From: Gonocerus acuteangulatus
Taxonomy: Eukaryota > Arthropoda > Insecta > Hemiptera > Coreidae
DNA: 64,000 nucleotides
Reading direction: 5' to 3'
NCBI GenBank assembly: GCA_946811695.1
Contig: OX328132.1
Coordinates: 53,077,359-53,141,358, forward strand
A program made the position numbers and the translations under genes. Positions 23,492 through 35,999 of this stretch are shown piece after piece; position 1 is the stretch's first letter; every line of letters starts with the position of its first letter. Under the pieces are notes generated by a model, which worked only from the letters and a program-made list of their open reading frames with translations, was not told the DNA's origin and searched no databases.

Positions 23492-23639
23492 CTTCAGCCC
23501 AACACATTATAGAAAAATTGTTTAGGTCAGTGTACCTATCTTAATACGCCACAATAAAACGAGCAAATTTCTTCATTGCGGGCTAGTAACTCCAATAAAT
23601 AAATTAAGAAAATAAACGACGAACCTTATCCCATCACTA

Positions 23640-25258
23640 TCGTCCTACTTATCCCACAGATTCACTCCAATACACTACTACCACAACCTCCAGATTTTCC
23701 TTTTTCCCCCCAATCAGCTGTTTCCTGCCCTCCTAATTCTACTAGAAATAGAAAAACTCGATTTGCTGGCAATGCTTGGTATCATACTTCTAGGAGGTGA
23801 TTTCAACGATAATCATCTTCAGTGGGGGTCTAGCTTAACTCGCTGTTTACTCCTGAAAACAATGCTCGTCCTTTCCTTAGTAACTTATTGCCCCACAGAT
23901 TCCGTAAGATGATTTATCTTCTGATCACAGTCCTTAAATCCTTACACCCTCTGTACAACCTATTCCAAAGTCACATCCACCATCCTTGACCACTATCCTG
24001 ACCCAATCGACTGCAACCTCTTCCCAGCCCTCCTTGAAGACTCGTTCAATCTCAATATTTCTCTTAATTCACCCGAAGCTCTAAATATAGCGGTACAAAA
24101 ATTTGCAACATCCATCCGACAATGCGCATGGAAATCCTCACTGCAAAAACGCGAATACCAAGCAAACATTTAGTCGGGGTTGGTTGGAAATGATCTTTTG
24201 TCCCACTTACTAAAATACTTTATTTTACACAAATCCCAATCACGATATTTTAGTCAGAGAACCCATTATCGCTCTAACAATCTACTATGCCAATTAGTAA
24301 AAACACGATTAATCCCAAATCAGGTTATCACTGTCCGAGAATCCAAAATCTTTCTGAATCCTTGAATTTCTACCCTTCAATCTCTATATACCATAAAACA
24401 TTCTAAAGTACCATCTTGTATCTACACCTCTTCGTCGAAAGGATAACGCATAGGCCTCATCCTACGAATATAATTCCAAATCTTTGGCAACCATCTCAAA
24501 AGGATATTTACTCCTCATCCCCCATCTGAACATATTTCCCATTTTACTGAACAAGACGAATTCCTGCAATGAACATTTCCTCTTTCCCCAAAGACAGACT
24601 ATCGATCAGAAGTTAAATTTCTAATATCCCGATTCTCTTCGCGGAAAGCCCCGAGTTACGATCTCATTACCTTCAAAATCCTTACACAGCTTCCAACCAA
24701 AGTCTATCGTATCGCTCAACTACTTCTACAACTGCATTCTCCGAAAATTACCCCATACTGGAAATTCTTTGTTGGATTATTTTTCGTAAAACTGGTAATC
24801 CTCCTAAGATTCCTTCCTCACATCGTCCTATCAGTCTTCTCCCTATATTTTCAAAATTATTTTAGGAGATTCTATTAAAGCGTCTTCTACCTATCCTTAA
24901 TTTCCTAAATCTAATCCAATTCAATCAATTTGGTTTCTTCTCCCAACGCTCCATAGTGCAGCAAGTGCTTTGTGTTGTTCATTCCTCGAGAGAAAAGAAT
25001 TCTGCACGTGTGACTTCTTGGATGTTTTACAAGCATTCGATCCTCTAAGATAGGTTCTTCCGGGTTCAACATTCAACAGCCTAACAAGATTATTTTCCTG
25101 TGGAAACACGTCCTGATACTCTCACGGCTATGGTGCAAAAAGTTGCGCATCAAGATAAACGTCGAAAATGTAAATAAATAACTTTCACTCTCCGAAGTAA
25201 AACATTGTCTCCCACAATTTTCCCTTAAACGACAATCCTTTAGCCATAACATCCGGTT
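23640..25258 (+). pseudogene. Jockey-like LINE ORF2: endonuclease and RT remnant
   Basis: The endonuclease motif LLGGDFNDNHLQWGSSLT is at ~23790. RT motifs near 24790-25050 are HRPISLLPIFSKLF, then NQFGFFSQRSIVQQV and LDVLQAFDPL. Numerous stops and frameshifts. It is interrupted by the MITE at 25262-26672; the thumb region resumes at 26680. Confidence 0.7.
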
Positions 25259-25402
25259 CCTTAAGCGGCGGTCACACTAGGCTGCCTAGCAGCCGCTACT
25301 AACCAGCCGCTAGCTAGTAGCGCCAGCAGCCAGCGGATAAGCCGTGGTCACACTAGGCTGCCTAGCAGCCGCTACTGAACAGCCCCTAGCTTGTAAATAG
25401 CC

Positions 25403-25908
25403 GCTTATTCAGTTCCCAATTTGCTCAAAATAACTTATATAAATCAAATAATAACATGAATAGTTCTGCTCTTTTACATTTGTAAAGATCATACCGATCA
25501 AATTATTTTAATTAATAATTTCTTAATTAATTTCCTTGCCGAATTTTGTGTATGCGTGATACTAAACTACTAAATAAATACACGAAAACTTCTCATTTTC
25601 GCCTTTTGGTATGTTGCAGGAAACAGGATACAGCACCCCTAGCGGTAGACGTGAGAAATAATATCGAATAAGTAATTTCGCTCCAGAGTAACCCCCCCCC
25701 CTGATAAACGGATTTAGATTATTTTTACAACGTAATTTTCTTTTTAGTTTACCACAACAAATACCGAGTTTCGTTGAAATATAACAAAAACTACGGCTGG
25801 CACGGTCAAATTAGCGTTTTGGCTCCGGGGTAAACCCCCTTCCCGGCGGTCCGACACACACACGCGCGCGAACGCACGCACGTACACACACACGCGCACG
25901 CACGCACG

Positions 25909-25981
<73 letters not shown>

Positions 25982-26120
25982 ACACACACACACAAATATT
26001 AACGGGGGTCATTTTCGGTGTCTCCTAGGTGGAATCGATAAGGATTTGAAGCAATTTTTCAACAACTCCGTCATGAGTGCAACCTCAATAGCTACTTTCC
26101 TTCGGATGAAAGCGCTAAAA
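25403..26120 (+). mobile_element. Family B element with (CA)n in place of (TA)n
   Basis: Matches family B from 'aatttgctcaaaata' to the terminal CTTTCCTTCGGATGAAAGCGCTAAAA. The 5' terminus is lost. The internal microsatellite is a complex CA/CG tract (25856-25994). Confidence 0.65.
25856..25994. repeat. (CA)n/(CG) microsatellite
   Basis: ACACAC runs mixed with CGCACG, at the usual family B microsatellite position. Confidence 0.95.
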
Positions 26121-26299
26121 CGAAGAAAAAAATTAATACAATACAATTAATCAAAAGCAAACAATAATAGAACTATTATAATATTTATTTATTGTTTACA
26201 TTTTAACGTCCATTATCATTAACTAAGAATTTTGGGATGAGGTACCTATAGGGTTCCACCCTTTTCTAGGCAGGATAGGGCTGATTCCTTATCTTTTTT

Positions 26300-26395
26300 C
26301 TAAATAAAAGCCACCACCCCATAGTGGGAATCGAACCCACGGCCTTCGGCACGCAGTGTTAAGTGCTCACGCCTTAACTCTCATATTATAATACA
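26300..26395 (-). mobile_element. tRNA-like SINE head
   Basis: The minus strand reads GTGGGTTCGATTCCCAC (B box with T-stem) after 'gtgagcacttaacactg'. The same A-box side recurs at 50340-50405 and 60235-60300. There is no acceptor-stem closure, so it is a SINE fragment rather than a tRNA. Confidence 0.55.
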
Positions 26396-26679
26396 CATGA
26401 TAGAATATTTAGAATATAATATATGTGTCACATTGGCTGGTTGGGGCTAGCGAGGAGATCACGTGACCGGCAGCAAGGAGATCACGTGACCGCCGGCGCT
26501 AGTAAGCAGCGTTAAAAAGGTTAACATGTTCAACTTCTGACTTTGGCTGGTAATCACCAGCCCGCTGGCATTCCCCAACCGCTGGTCCTGGGTCAGACTA
26601 AGCTGCTTGCTGGTAATTCCCCAGCTGCTGGCTAGTAGCGGCTGGTAACCAGCCTAGTGTGACCGCGGCTTTAGCGACC

Positions 26680-26860
26680 GGTTCGTATCTTGACTCACGA
26701 TTAACTTGGAACGTACCCACCTAGCTCAAACGATTTGGTAAACTATACGAGCTACTAAATCGATCATCACACCTAACCCTACTTAACAAACAGACTGTAC
26801 ACAACTCTATTCGTGACCTGCAGCCAGCGTGTGACCTTGAAATAAAACTTACGTTGTAAA
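26680..26860 (+). pseudogene. LINE RT thumb remnant (continues 23640-25258)
   Basis: Reads LDSRLTWNVPT, LKRFGKLYELLN and LLNKQTVHNSIRD, typical of the segment after the RT active site. Separated from its upstream part by the MITE. Confidence 0.5.
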
Positions 26861-26869
26861 AGTGAGTAA

Positions 26870-27310
26870 TGATTGTATCTGTCCGTTTTATTGCTGTTTA
26901 AGCAGATTTCTTTTAAATTTCCTTCAAGCAGGTATTTCCATTTTTTTCACCTTAAAATGAATTTATAAATATAATGCATAGTTTCCAGAAAAATAGTGAA
27001 AAATTTGAGAGCTAAATATTAAAAGTTTTTATTGTAAGCATCACAAGTTTGTGTTGTCTGTTGTTTGTAATAGTGTTTTTCTCAAAAATGAGCAGAAGTC
27101 TTAGAGTGAGCTTGAGTGAGTTATTCCCGCTTAGAGCGGACTACACTCGATTTTCTGCTCATAGTAACTATTTCAGGACCTAAAATCTTACTTTTCTGAT
27201 ATATTTCAAAGGGGTAAGTGTTAAAATTTGTATAGTAAAATATAAGTTTAGCAATGTAAGTTTAAGCTGTGAGTAGGCAAATTAGCAAGAATTTTGAAAA
27301 CAAAATATGA
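26870..27310. other. No gene seen
   Basis: AT-rich. A 10-bp inverted pair ATGAGCAGAA/TTCTGCTCAT at 27087 and 27154 is the only structure noted. Confidence 0.5.
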
Positions 27311-27464
27311 ACTGTTCTGGGAGTCTCCTCGTGGTCTAGTGGCCTTAAATTCTCATGCGGGAAATGTGGGTTCGAACCCAGCCAACAGCCAGGATTTTTT
27401 ACATTTAAGATCAGTTGAAACAATTCCCTGCTGCACCATGGGCGTCGGTGCTAATGTCCAAAAA

Positions 27465-28747
<1,283 letters not shown>

Positions 28748-29169
28748 AAGCCTGTTCGCCGTAAAAAAAATAATAATAATGTACAGTTCAAAGCAATCCA
28801 AATGACCGCAGGAATAAGAACGCTATGAAGAGGCAATCGGAGAGTTTTGGAGGTATCGAAAATAAGGGAGTGAAATGAAAAATATTGGTATTTTTCAACA
28901 ACATTTTTAACTGTAATTTGTAAAGGTGGGATGAGAAGAACTACCAAAAGGGCACACGAGTTCACTTGAGAAATTTATTAAGGCTTTGGTCGAGGATGTG
29001 CTTGGAAGCATATCCGTGGGATGTTCTCGACTCACGCTTCAACCCACTACATCCCATCGCAGCTCTTGGCAGAGTTTTCCTGTCTACTCTAGGCAGCATC
29101 CGCTTCTAACAACCCTTTCCTTCCGCTCATTCCTACTCACACTTCTACTTCAGCTTCTTTACTCCCCTC

Positions 29170-30158
29170 CATGGGCGTATATATGGGGGGCTGAGGCGGC
29201 TGCAGCCCTCCCCCCTCGACATTTTGATTTAATCGGTAAAAATGTGTCAACAAACATCAAAAATAGGGTCTGTTTGCGAAGAGCACATCCAGTTACGTCT
29301 TCAGTTATTTGTGAAGTAGCTGTAGGGATTACAACAGTGATCCAGCGCATGCGTACAACTCATTCGCATTTCTATTGGTTGTTGCTGGTAGTAAAGTAAT
29401 CTTCAACGCTCAAGTCAATCCAACTCGCAAACATTAATAGAATTCTATTAATTTTAGCGAGTTGGATTGACTAGAGTTTTGATATCTTCTTGAGCGAGCG
29501 GAAACGCATAGCACGTATGCCCATAATGCGAAATAAATATAAATGTTATAGAACCACCAGACAAAAAAATCGGTGAGGAGGCCTCTAAACTTCACAATTA
29601 CCATTGGTTTTTATAATATTAACCTTTTTATTAATAAGTATTGCTTGCTGAAATATATTCTGCTTATTTTAATTTATGCTTTACAAGTCTAAAAGTATTA
29701 CTTACAAATACAAGTTATCTGACGGTTAGTTAGAAACCATATCATGTAAATGTAGTAGTAAAAACAAACTTACTTTTAGAAGTGATTGCAAAGATTTTAA
29801 ATATTTTTCATTACTATATCAACTTTTCATTACTATATTTATATAATATGGTTTCTAACCATAGATAACCTGTTAAGAAGTAATAGATAACCTGCAAAGA
29901 ATCTGTAAACTAATCCGCAAGTATCATAATCATTGTTAAAAATCACGACAGATAGTTCAAAGTAACTGAATGTGGTCTTCGCAAACAGACCACAAAGATA
30001 AATTAAATAAGATCACTTTGTTCAGAAAAAATAATTTTTTGGGGGGTATAATAACGTTTTAGTTGGCTAACTATTCCAAGTTCTAGGTTGTTAGTGTTAC
30101 ATACTCCCCAAATTCTCCCGGCCCACCCCAACCCGAAATTATTTCCTATATACGCCCC
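29170..30158. mobile_element. hAT-like non-autonomous element, ~1 kb
   Basis: The left end CATGGGCGTATATATGGGGG and right end CCTATATACGCCC match the ends of the MITEs at 6364 and 35305. Inner inverted phrases 'gtctgtttgcgaagagc' (29269) and 'tcttcgcaaacagac' (29972) extend the symmetry. A 60-bp palindrome lies at 29413-29472. The target duplication is not clear on the right. The 137-codon open frame at 28986-29399 crosses the element boundary and has no motif. Confidence 0.6.
29413..29472. repeat. 60-bp near-perfect palindrome
   Basis: Outer arms AGTCAATCCAACTCGC and GCGAGTTGGATTGACT are exact complements. The core ATTAATAGAATTCTATTAAT is itself a perfect palindrome. Only the 4-nt joints (AAAC, TTTA) fail to pair. 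Confidence 0.95.
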
Positions 30159-30489
30159 TCCTTCCTTGAGAGAAGAAACCACCATATCCGCGGAAAAACG
30201 ATTCGTTCACATTTGTATATACTGTCTTCCAAAAGTAATCGGAAAAACCAATTTTCGGTATTTTTTTAAAATATCATAATATAATTGTGGCTAAAAAAAA
30301 ATAATAAAAAATAAATAAATAAAAATTCAACGATTTGAATGCCATACATTGAGGATGAAAATAAGCTCAATTTCAAACAATAAAGATAGAATAGAACATC
30401 CTTTATTTTCAAAAACTCCTAATCGAGACATGGACTCGTCATGTAATAATAAATTTACAGATTTCACTTAGAAAGCCGTTGTGGATGCT

Positions 30490-31276
30490 AAAACTATTTA
30501 TAAAAAATCTTCAATTATGTAAGATGGCCTTTGTCTGAGTCTTCTTTTCAATTTTATAATAAGAATTTTGGTCGGTTGGATGTTTCTTAATTCCGGAGGC
30601 AGAAAATTGAACAAAACTAACCCACAAAATTCGACTCCTTTCCTATAAAAAGTTGTAATATGTTTCTCAATTTTTATTTTTCCTTTTTGGCTTGTTAAAG
30701 ATTAGTGGTCATCTCCTTGAATTCTAAATTGGGTTAATTTTTGTTTGACGTGGGATATATTAATTAGTCCAAAAATAAAAAAATATGATTATGATCGGAA
30801 TAATCAAAATTAGCAAAAAAAAAAACACGGTAAGTTAAGTAGTTATATCCTTGTTCAGACCTTATATTAGTAGTGAACCCGTCTTTTTGGATAATCTCTT
30901 GAAACGTTCTCGTCATGGAACCCTTTAATTTAGATGTCGTTCGGAGGCTTATATTGGTCAAGAATTCCAATATCGTTTTTTCAACTCTTCCTTGTTATTA
31001 AATCTACGATTTTGGAGTTAATTATAAATACGTGAAATTGTCTATACGATTAAGGCCAGGTGCCAATAGTGGTGTTCTAAAAACATTCTGCAATAACATA
31101 GCAGCCATAAGCGAGTTCGGTTCATGTTTCACGTCATTATCCAGGCAGAATTTGAATGTATTCTGAATTTCCATTTTGCGGACACTATTTCTCCTGAATA
31201 TTAAATAAACAGATTTTGCTGTTTCACGAGCACGTCTAATCGATGTGACAATATTGTATTCAGAATTGCGGTACAA
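30490..31276 (-). pseudogene. Probable LINE ORF2 C-terminal remnant
   Basis: The minus strand at 30670-30500 reads ITTFYRKGVEFCGLVLFNFL then PPELRNI and a basic helix, resembling the C-terminal end of some non-LTR ORF2 proteins (a G...WN.LP.E+R pattern). An 84-codon frame at 31276-31022 precedes it. Frames are broken. Family not determined. Confidence 0.35.
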
Positions 31277-31284
31277 AAAAACGA

Positions 31285-31287
31285 AAG

Positions 31288-31338
<51 letters not shown>

Positions 31339-31340
31339 TA
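31285..31340. repeat. (TA)n microsatellite
   Basis: TA tract upstream of the hammerhead remnant at 31441. Confidence 0.95.
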
Positions 31341-31440
31341 ATTATAATTAAGCTAACCCTTTACTTTAATCTTCGAATTTTCGTAATAAACGAAGGTCAA
31401 AAAATAAGAACTACACTAAAAAGTTTTACGAAATTTATTT

Positions 31441-31483
31441 TTCCCTACATGTTTCATACATTTTTGGTGCCTCTTCAGGGGAA
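31441..31483 (-). ncRNA. Small hammerhead ribozyme, decayed (copy d)
   Basis: Minus strand: stem I UUCCC, core CUGAAGA (N7 = A, allowed), stem II weakened (GCAC against GUAU), GAAA, CAUGUA, stem I partner GGGAA. Stem I differs from copies a and b by a compensating G-C to U-A change. The stem II damage suggests poor activity. Confidence 0.5.
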
Positions 31484-31499
31484 CATTTTATAAATACAA

Positions 31500-31850
31500 C
31501 TTAGAGCCTCAACTTGAGGAGAAGAACCTTCTACTAAAAGAATCCAATACGGTGGAAAATAGTCAGCTGATCGATAATCGATATGTCATATGTAGTATTA
31601 CTAGTATTCCTGTTTTGTTTTTGTTTGTTTTATTTTATTTTTTATTTTTTTATTTGCCATTTTCTTTCTATTTTTTATGATGTGAATATTTTGCTTAATC
31701 TTTCTTTTCAGTTAATTTCATTCTTTCCCAATGTTTTTCAAAATCAAAATTATGTTTATATTTTATACCATGTTAAGGCAAAGCTGTTTTATGCTCTCTT
31801 TATCAATATCAATGATAAATTAAAATTCCAAAATGTAACATAAAAGTTCG
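31500..31850. other. No gene seen; T-rich stretch
   Basis: T-rich with an 86-codon low-complexity frame; no element ends. Confidence 0.5.
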
Positions 31851-31937
31851 ACTCTCAGGAACTGCGTTATCATAGCGCGCTTCCGTTCTTACCCCTAGGG
31901 CCATTTGGAAAGCTTGGGACAGATACAGTAACTAATT

Positions 31938-31960
31938 ATATATATTTTTATATATATATA

Positions 31961-32007
<47 letters not shown>

Positions 32008-32013
32008 ATATAT
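31938..32013. repeat. (TA)n with TTTA interruptions
   Basis: TA tract broken by TATTTATA, at an internal position of the family C-like element. Confidence 0.9.
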
Positions 32014-32289
32014 TTCGTGAAAACATCTGTTTCCATCACGTCTCGAAGAAAAGGGAGATTTTGGGCGCCATGCCGCAGGAAAACTATTACAAACACGTTT
32101 ATCATTTACTTACGTTGTTATACTGAAATATAATTTTACTATTAAATGAAATTTAAAAAAAAAATAATAATAATAACTCAGGAAAACAAAATAAAAAACA
32201 TTCAAAGGAACGATAGCAACACTTTCGTATTTTAAGCACCGATTACTCCAACTGAAAATTGCTTACAAATCGTTTTGCAGTAAATTTAG

Positions 32290-32777
32290 TTACTATCCCA
32301 AAAAAAAACATAAATGTGAAATAGAGGCCAAGTTCCTCCCCCCACAAAGAAACACTCCCTTCCCCAAAAATATCCCCTCCTAAAACCCCCCAAAAACGCC
32401 TTACCATCCTACACTCCAAAAAAGTAGTATGAGTTAGTGTATTAAGTGCACCATATTTTCAACCAAAAATATTTGCCAATACAAGAGATGATACAAGAAA
32501 GAAATGTCCAAGTTCATTACTTGGAAGACCTCATAGTTACTTACTAAGAACAGTAAAGACACTTCAACTGACTTTTAAAAACAACAATAAAAATACTTAT
32601 ATCCAGTTACTAAAATATCACTTTCCTCAAACAGGTATATTCTTAAACTTGGCAATGTTTTATTTGTGCCGAAATTATCTTTAGAGAGAAAACTAAACAT
32701 TGCCAAGTTTAAGAATATACCTGTTTGAGGAAAGTGATATTTTAGTAACTGGATATAAGTATTTTTATTGTTGTTAA
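32290..32777 (-). repeat. Hairpin repeat family, copy 1
   Basis: 32578-32661 and 32694-32777 are inverted copies (~84 bp, essentially perfect) around a 32-bp loop. 32310-32640 is the reverse complement of 59550-59955, so the family is represented twice. No coding identified. Confidence 0.75.
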
Positions 32778-32813
32778 AAGAACAGAGGAAAAAAAATAAT
32801 AATAATAATAATA

Positions 32814-33017
32814 GGGGTCTCCCGTGGTCTAATGGCTAGCGCCTTCGATTCATAAGCGGGAGATGGTGGGTTCGATTCCCAACCTCCGGCAGGAATTTTA
32901 TCATCCCACGGCTCGCTGGTAAAATTCCTCGCTACACCCTGGATGTCGGCGCTAATGACCTAGATGTAGATGCGCCGTAAAAAAAAGAAAAAAAAAAAGA
33001 AAAAAATAATAATAATA
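32814..33017 (+). mobile_element. tRNA-derived SINE, family 1, copy 2
   Basis: A box TGGTCTAATGGC (32825-32836), B box GGTTCGATTCC (32869-32879), body with 'ggatgtcggcgctaatgacc', 3' 'gcgccgtaaaaaaaag' and a poly(A)/(AAT)n tail. The best-preserved head of the family. Confidence 0.85.
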
Positions 33018-33275
33018 ATTTTGATGAGTCAGTGAGTGAGTCCTATAAATCCCGATTTTCGATCGCTTATATCTCAGAAACTATTCGAGAATTATGAAAA
33101 TTTCCAGTTTTACTCACATCTAGTAGTATAATACCTGTGTAAGATTTCATAACTTTATCATTACCTGGTTGAAAGTTATGAGAGGGTAAAAATCGGCTCT
33201 AAGACCTCCTGTAATATACACACAGTATGCTTAGGCCGGAACTTGGCCTGGCGCACTACCGTGCGCCTAGATTCG
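33018..33275 (-). mobile_element. Family F repeat, copy 2 (end part)
   Basis: Inverted relative to 58321: includes 'gtgagtgagtcctataaatc' and ends at 'gcgcactaccgtgcgcc'. Confidence 0.6.
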
Positions 33276-33786
33276 AATGGTAACCGTCTACTTACCACAA
33301 TATTCCAATACTTTCGAGACATTTAAGAAAAAATAAGAAACTTTCGAAACTGCTCATGTCTGTTTATAAACTTTTTTTTTTGTCTAATACGTACTGTAAA
33401 AAAACGAAATTGTTACGTACCATTTTGGAGGAATTGCAAATGCCTTGGAAATTTTTCAACTAGAACCGTAATCCAGAATTATCCACAATGAAAATTCCAA
33501 TTTTCTCTTCTTTGCTTTAAAGCAGTTATTGATATAAGTTAGGTAATGGTTTCATTTGAATGACCAAGTCAAATTAACAAGTGTAGCAGGAGCAAAGTCA
33601 TAGTCGCAACGGTTTTTTCAAACATATTTTGGTGAAAAAACACTGTTGAGGAAGGCGGATTCTGCTGGTTAACGAACTTGACCTGTAGTTTGTGAAAAAG
33701 TGTTTTTTTTTACCACATTTTATCGAAATTGGATCATTCTTGAGACTGATAGAGCGCGAAGAGACATTTATGTATATGTATTTACA

Positions 33787-33980
33787 GGGCCTCTCCATGG
33801 TGTAGTGGCTAGCATGCTGAATTCTCAGGATGGAAATGTCTGCCCGAGTCCCAGGTTCACTTTCTTCAGCGATGGGCTCGCAGAATAAATCCCTGCTGCA
33901 CCAGTTTATTATTGGTGATAACCAGTAGATAGTCCGGTGCTAATGACCTAGAAGCAGACGTAGACCTAAAGAATGACTTC

Positions 33981-34058
<78 letters not shown>
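33787..34058 (+). mobile_element. tRNA-derived SINE, family 1, copy 3, with 76-bp poly(A)
   Basis: The A box TGGTGTAGTGGCTAGC (33798) is kept; the B box is eroded. Body 'ggtgctaatgacctagaagc' and an uninterrupted A tract at 33983-34058. A pure 76-A tail suggests recent retroposition or tract expansion. Confidence 0.8.
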
Positions 34059-34059
<1 letters not shown>

Positions 34060-34109
34060 CAGGTTTCCTCCTTATGGAGGGAGGGAGAAACGCCCTAAAA
34101 TAACATCGC

Positions 34110-34980
34110 ATGCTCGCTTTCCATGAGCAGACACTTGAAATGCCTGGGGGAAAATAAAGCGCAATTATGCTACACACAATCCAGTTATGTCTTTTTTTTT
34201 TTTTTTTTTTTTAGTATGGATCCAAAAAAATATATTTAAAATGAATTCATCTCGACTCATATATTTCAGCTATGATTTAATTTTCAGATCAATTGATAAC
34301 TTATGTATAACGATATTCTAATGCACTATATATTTTTTTGTTCCAGGGCATTTGCTAGAATTTTGTGTATCTGTCAAGATCAAAGAATGAATCATCGATA
34401 CCGAGGGGCTCTTCGGGCTAAGTATAGCCAGGTATCATTTCTTTACAACTCAGAAAATTCTTAAATTTTCATAGGACAAAAAAAAATGAAGTAGTCACTT
34501 CTTTTTAAATAAGGGGCTTAAACTCGCTCCTGAGTGATTTGGTATAATTCCAAAGGACACTGGGCAAATGTGGTCTAAAAATGTCAATAGATGAAACTTT
34601 CTGAAATGATAGTACATGAAGATGGAGGCAATCATACTGAAATTTGTGTTATATACAGGATGGCATATATTCAGGAGCGTGTAGGGGGCCAAAAAAAACA
34701 TGACAAAAAGTCCTTTAGAGATTTGCTCGTTTTGGAGAAAATCGCAAAACAAGAAACGAAACAAGTTTTCATTTTTGTATATACTTATTTAATTTTTTTT
34801 TCTTTTAGCGAGGTTCTTTAGATATCGGATTAATTAGAAACTTCGAATAATATGATGTTTTAAATTTTTTCCCAAAAATTATCACTCGAATAGAAACATA
34901 CATTTTTTTTTCAAATCAGCCACTTCCCTTCAAAGAAAACTCAATAGAACGTAGACTTTATTGGCATTAGGGAGGAGGAG
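34110..34980. other. No gene seen
   Basis: Unassigned AT-rich DNA with T-runs at 34190 and 34896. The 76- and 89-codon frames have no recognisable domain. Confidence 0.5.
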
Positions 34981-34989
34981 AAGGTATTT

Positions 34990-35830
34990 GCCAAAGGAAT
35001 GAAAGAAATCTGTCCTATGCCCCATTCATAAGAAGGGGGCCCATTGGAATGTTCCAATTATAGAGGCATATCCCTCCTACCTGCTGCATATAAAATTCTT
35101 TCCAATATTTTCTACCAGTGAGTTTCCTCCTTTGGTGGCCATATCCTCGGGCACTATCCTTGTCTTCCAGAAGGAAATCAACAATTGATCAGGTATTCAG
35201 CCTTGGACAAATTATTAGGCAAGGTCACGAGTTTACTACACACCATCTTTATGTTGATTTCGAGAGTGCTTATAACAGCATAAATAGGAATGATCTGTAC
35301 AGTGCATGGGTTTATATAAAAGGGGACTGCAGCCAACCCGAAATCTGTTAAAAGTGTCATAAAAACCTAAAAAATAAATTATATAAAATCAATTAGTTCA
35401 GAAAAAATAATTCTTTTTGAGTGTAACAGCGTTTTAATTGGCTAATTATTCCAAGTTTTAGATTGTTAGTATTCCATACCCCCAAATGCTCCCAGACCCC
35501 CCCCCCAAATTATTTTCTATATAGACCCATGGTACAGTGGAATATTTAATTGAAGTGGGAGTTCCACAAAAACTAGTGAGCTTATGCATTATGCGAAGCT
35601 ACTATGCAGAGTCTAACTAGATGTACGTTATGTCTCCAGCGAATTCCAGCCTTATTATGGCGTTCGACAGTACGACGGCCTAGCATGTGTATTCTTTAAT
35701 TTTGGATTATTTAAGACGGAGAGGGAGTTCATACACTATTTCAACTATTTTGACGAGAAGCGTTCAGATATTGAGATATGCAGACGTCTTGGATATAGTT
35801 CGTAACTCCTTGAGGGCAGCAAAGGTGACA
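34990..35830 (+). pseudogene. LINE reverse transcriptase remnant
   Basis: The + strand frames read SVLCPIHKKGG, NYRGISLLPAAYKIL (RT fingers), STIDQVFSLGQIIRQ, LYVDFESAYNSINRNDLY (palm; the usual DF.AAYDS), then after the MITE EVGVPQKLVSLCIM, and RSDIEICRRLGYSS where the YADD box would lie (decayed). Multiple frame changes. Differs from the Jockey-like pieces elsewhere in the window. Confidence 0.7.
35305..35531. mobile_element. hAT-type MITE inside a LINE, 8-bp TSD
   Basis: 227 bp, ends CATGGG and CCCATG, flanked by perfect GTACAGTG duplications (35297-35304, 35532-35539). Its right half matches 30013-30158. Confidence 0.85.
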
Positions 35831-35999
35831 TACCCTGCTTAGAGGAGTTTGAGCTAACATTATTTCCCCCACCCAAGATTTTTTTTCTAATATCCTTAGG
35901 TATGGTATGAGTATGCTGAAACCAAGTTTTCCAACTCAAAAGCCAAGGGGAGAACTTTTGGCAGGCGAAAAACCGCGAAATGTTAGCACTTTTTTTTCA

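Larger units (their letters stand above)
25262..26672. mobile_element. MITE with GC-rich palindromic ends, carrying nested insertions
   Basis: Inverted ends share GCGGTCACACTAGGCTG (left, 25267) and CAGCCTAGTGTGACCGC (right, ~26665). Subtermini are rich in CAGC/GCTG and CTAG palindromes and a duplicated 'ggagatcacgtgaccg' (26451, 26477). CCGGTTC flanks both sides, a likely 7-8-bp TSD. Inside are a family B element (25403-26120) and a tRNA-like segment (26300-26395). It splits a LINE. Confidence 0.65.
31851..34100 (+). mobile_element. Family C/A-like element with nested repeats
   Basis: 5' AAAGTTCGACTCTCAGGAACTG with the subterminal TAGCGCGCTTCCG; 3' at 34061-34100 GGTTTCCTCCTTATGGAGG then GAAACGCCCTAAAA. 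Between lie (TA)n (31938-32013), a long hairpin (32578-32777), two SINEs, a family F piece and a family A-type module ('ggttaacgaacttgacct' at 33669). Pairing of these two ends is inferred from orientation and type. Confidence 0.45.

Noticed and set aside
25744..26012. Cys/Val-rich frames (CVCVCV)
   Set aside because: Translation of a (CA)n microsatellite.
28986..29399. 137-codon + frame
   Set aside because: It crosses the left boundary of a hAT-like element and has low-complexity Leu/Ser-rich sequence; no homologue recognised.
31583..31843. 86-codon hydrophobic frame
   Set aside because: T-rich sequence gives Phe/Leu/Tyr by composition; no signal peptide-like start or partner exon.
32814..32900. 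Possible tRNA gene
   Set aside because: A and B boxes are present but no closed acceptor stem, and the segment continues into a SINE body and poly(A).
33866..34177. 103-codon minus-strand frame with a poly-Phe run
   Set aside because: It is the SINE poly(A) tail read backwards.
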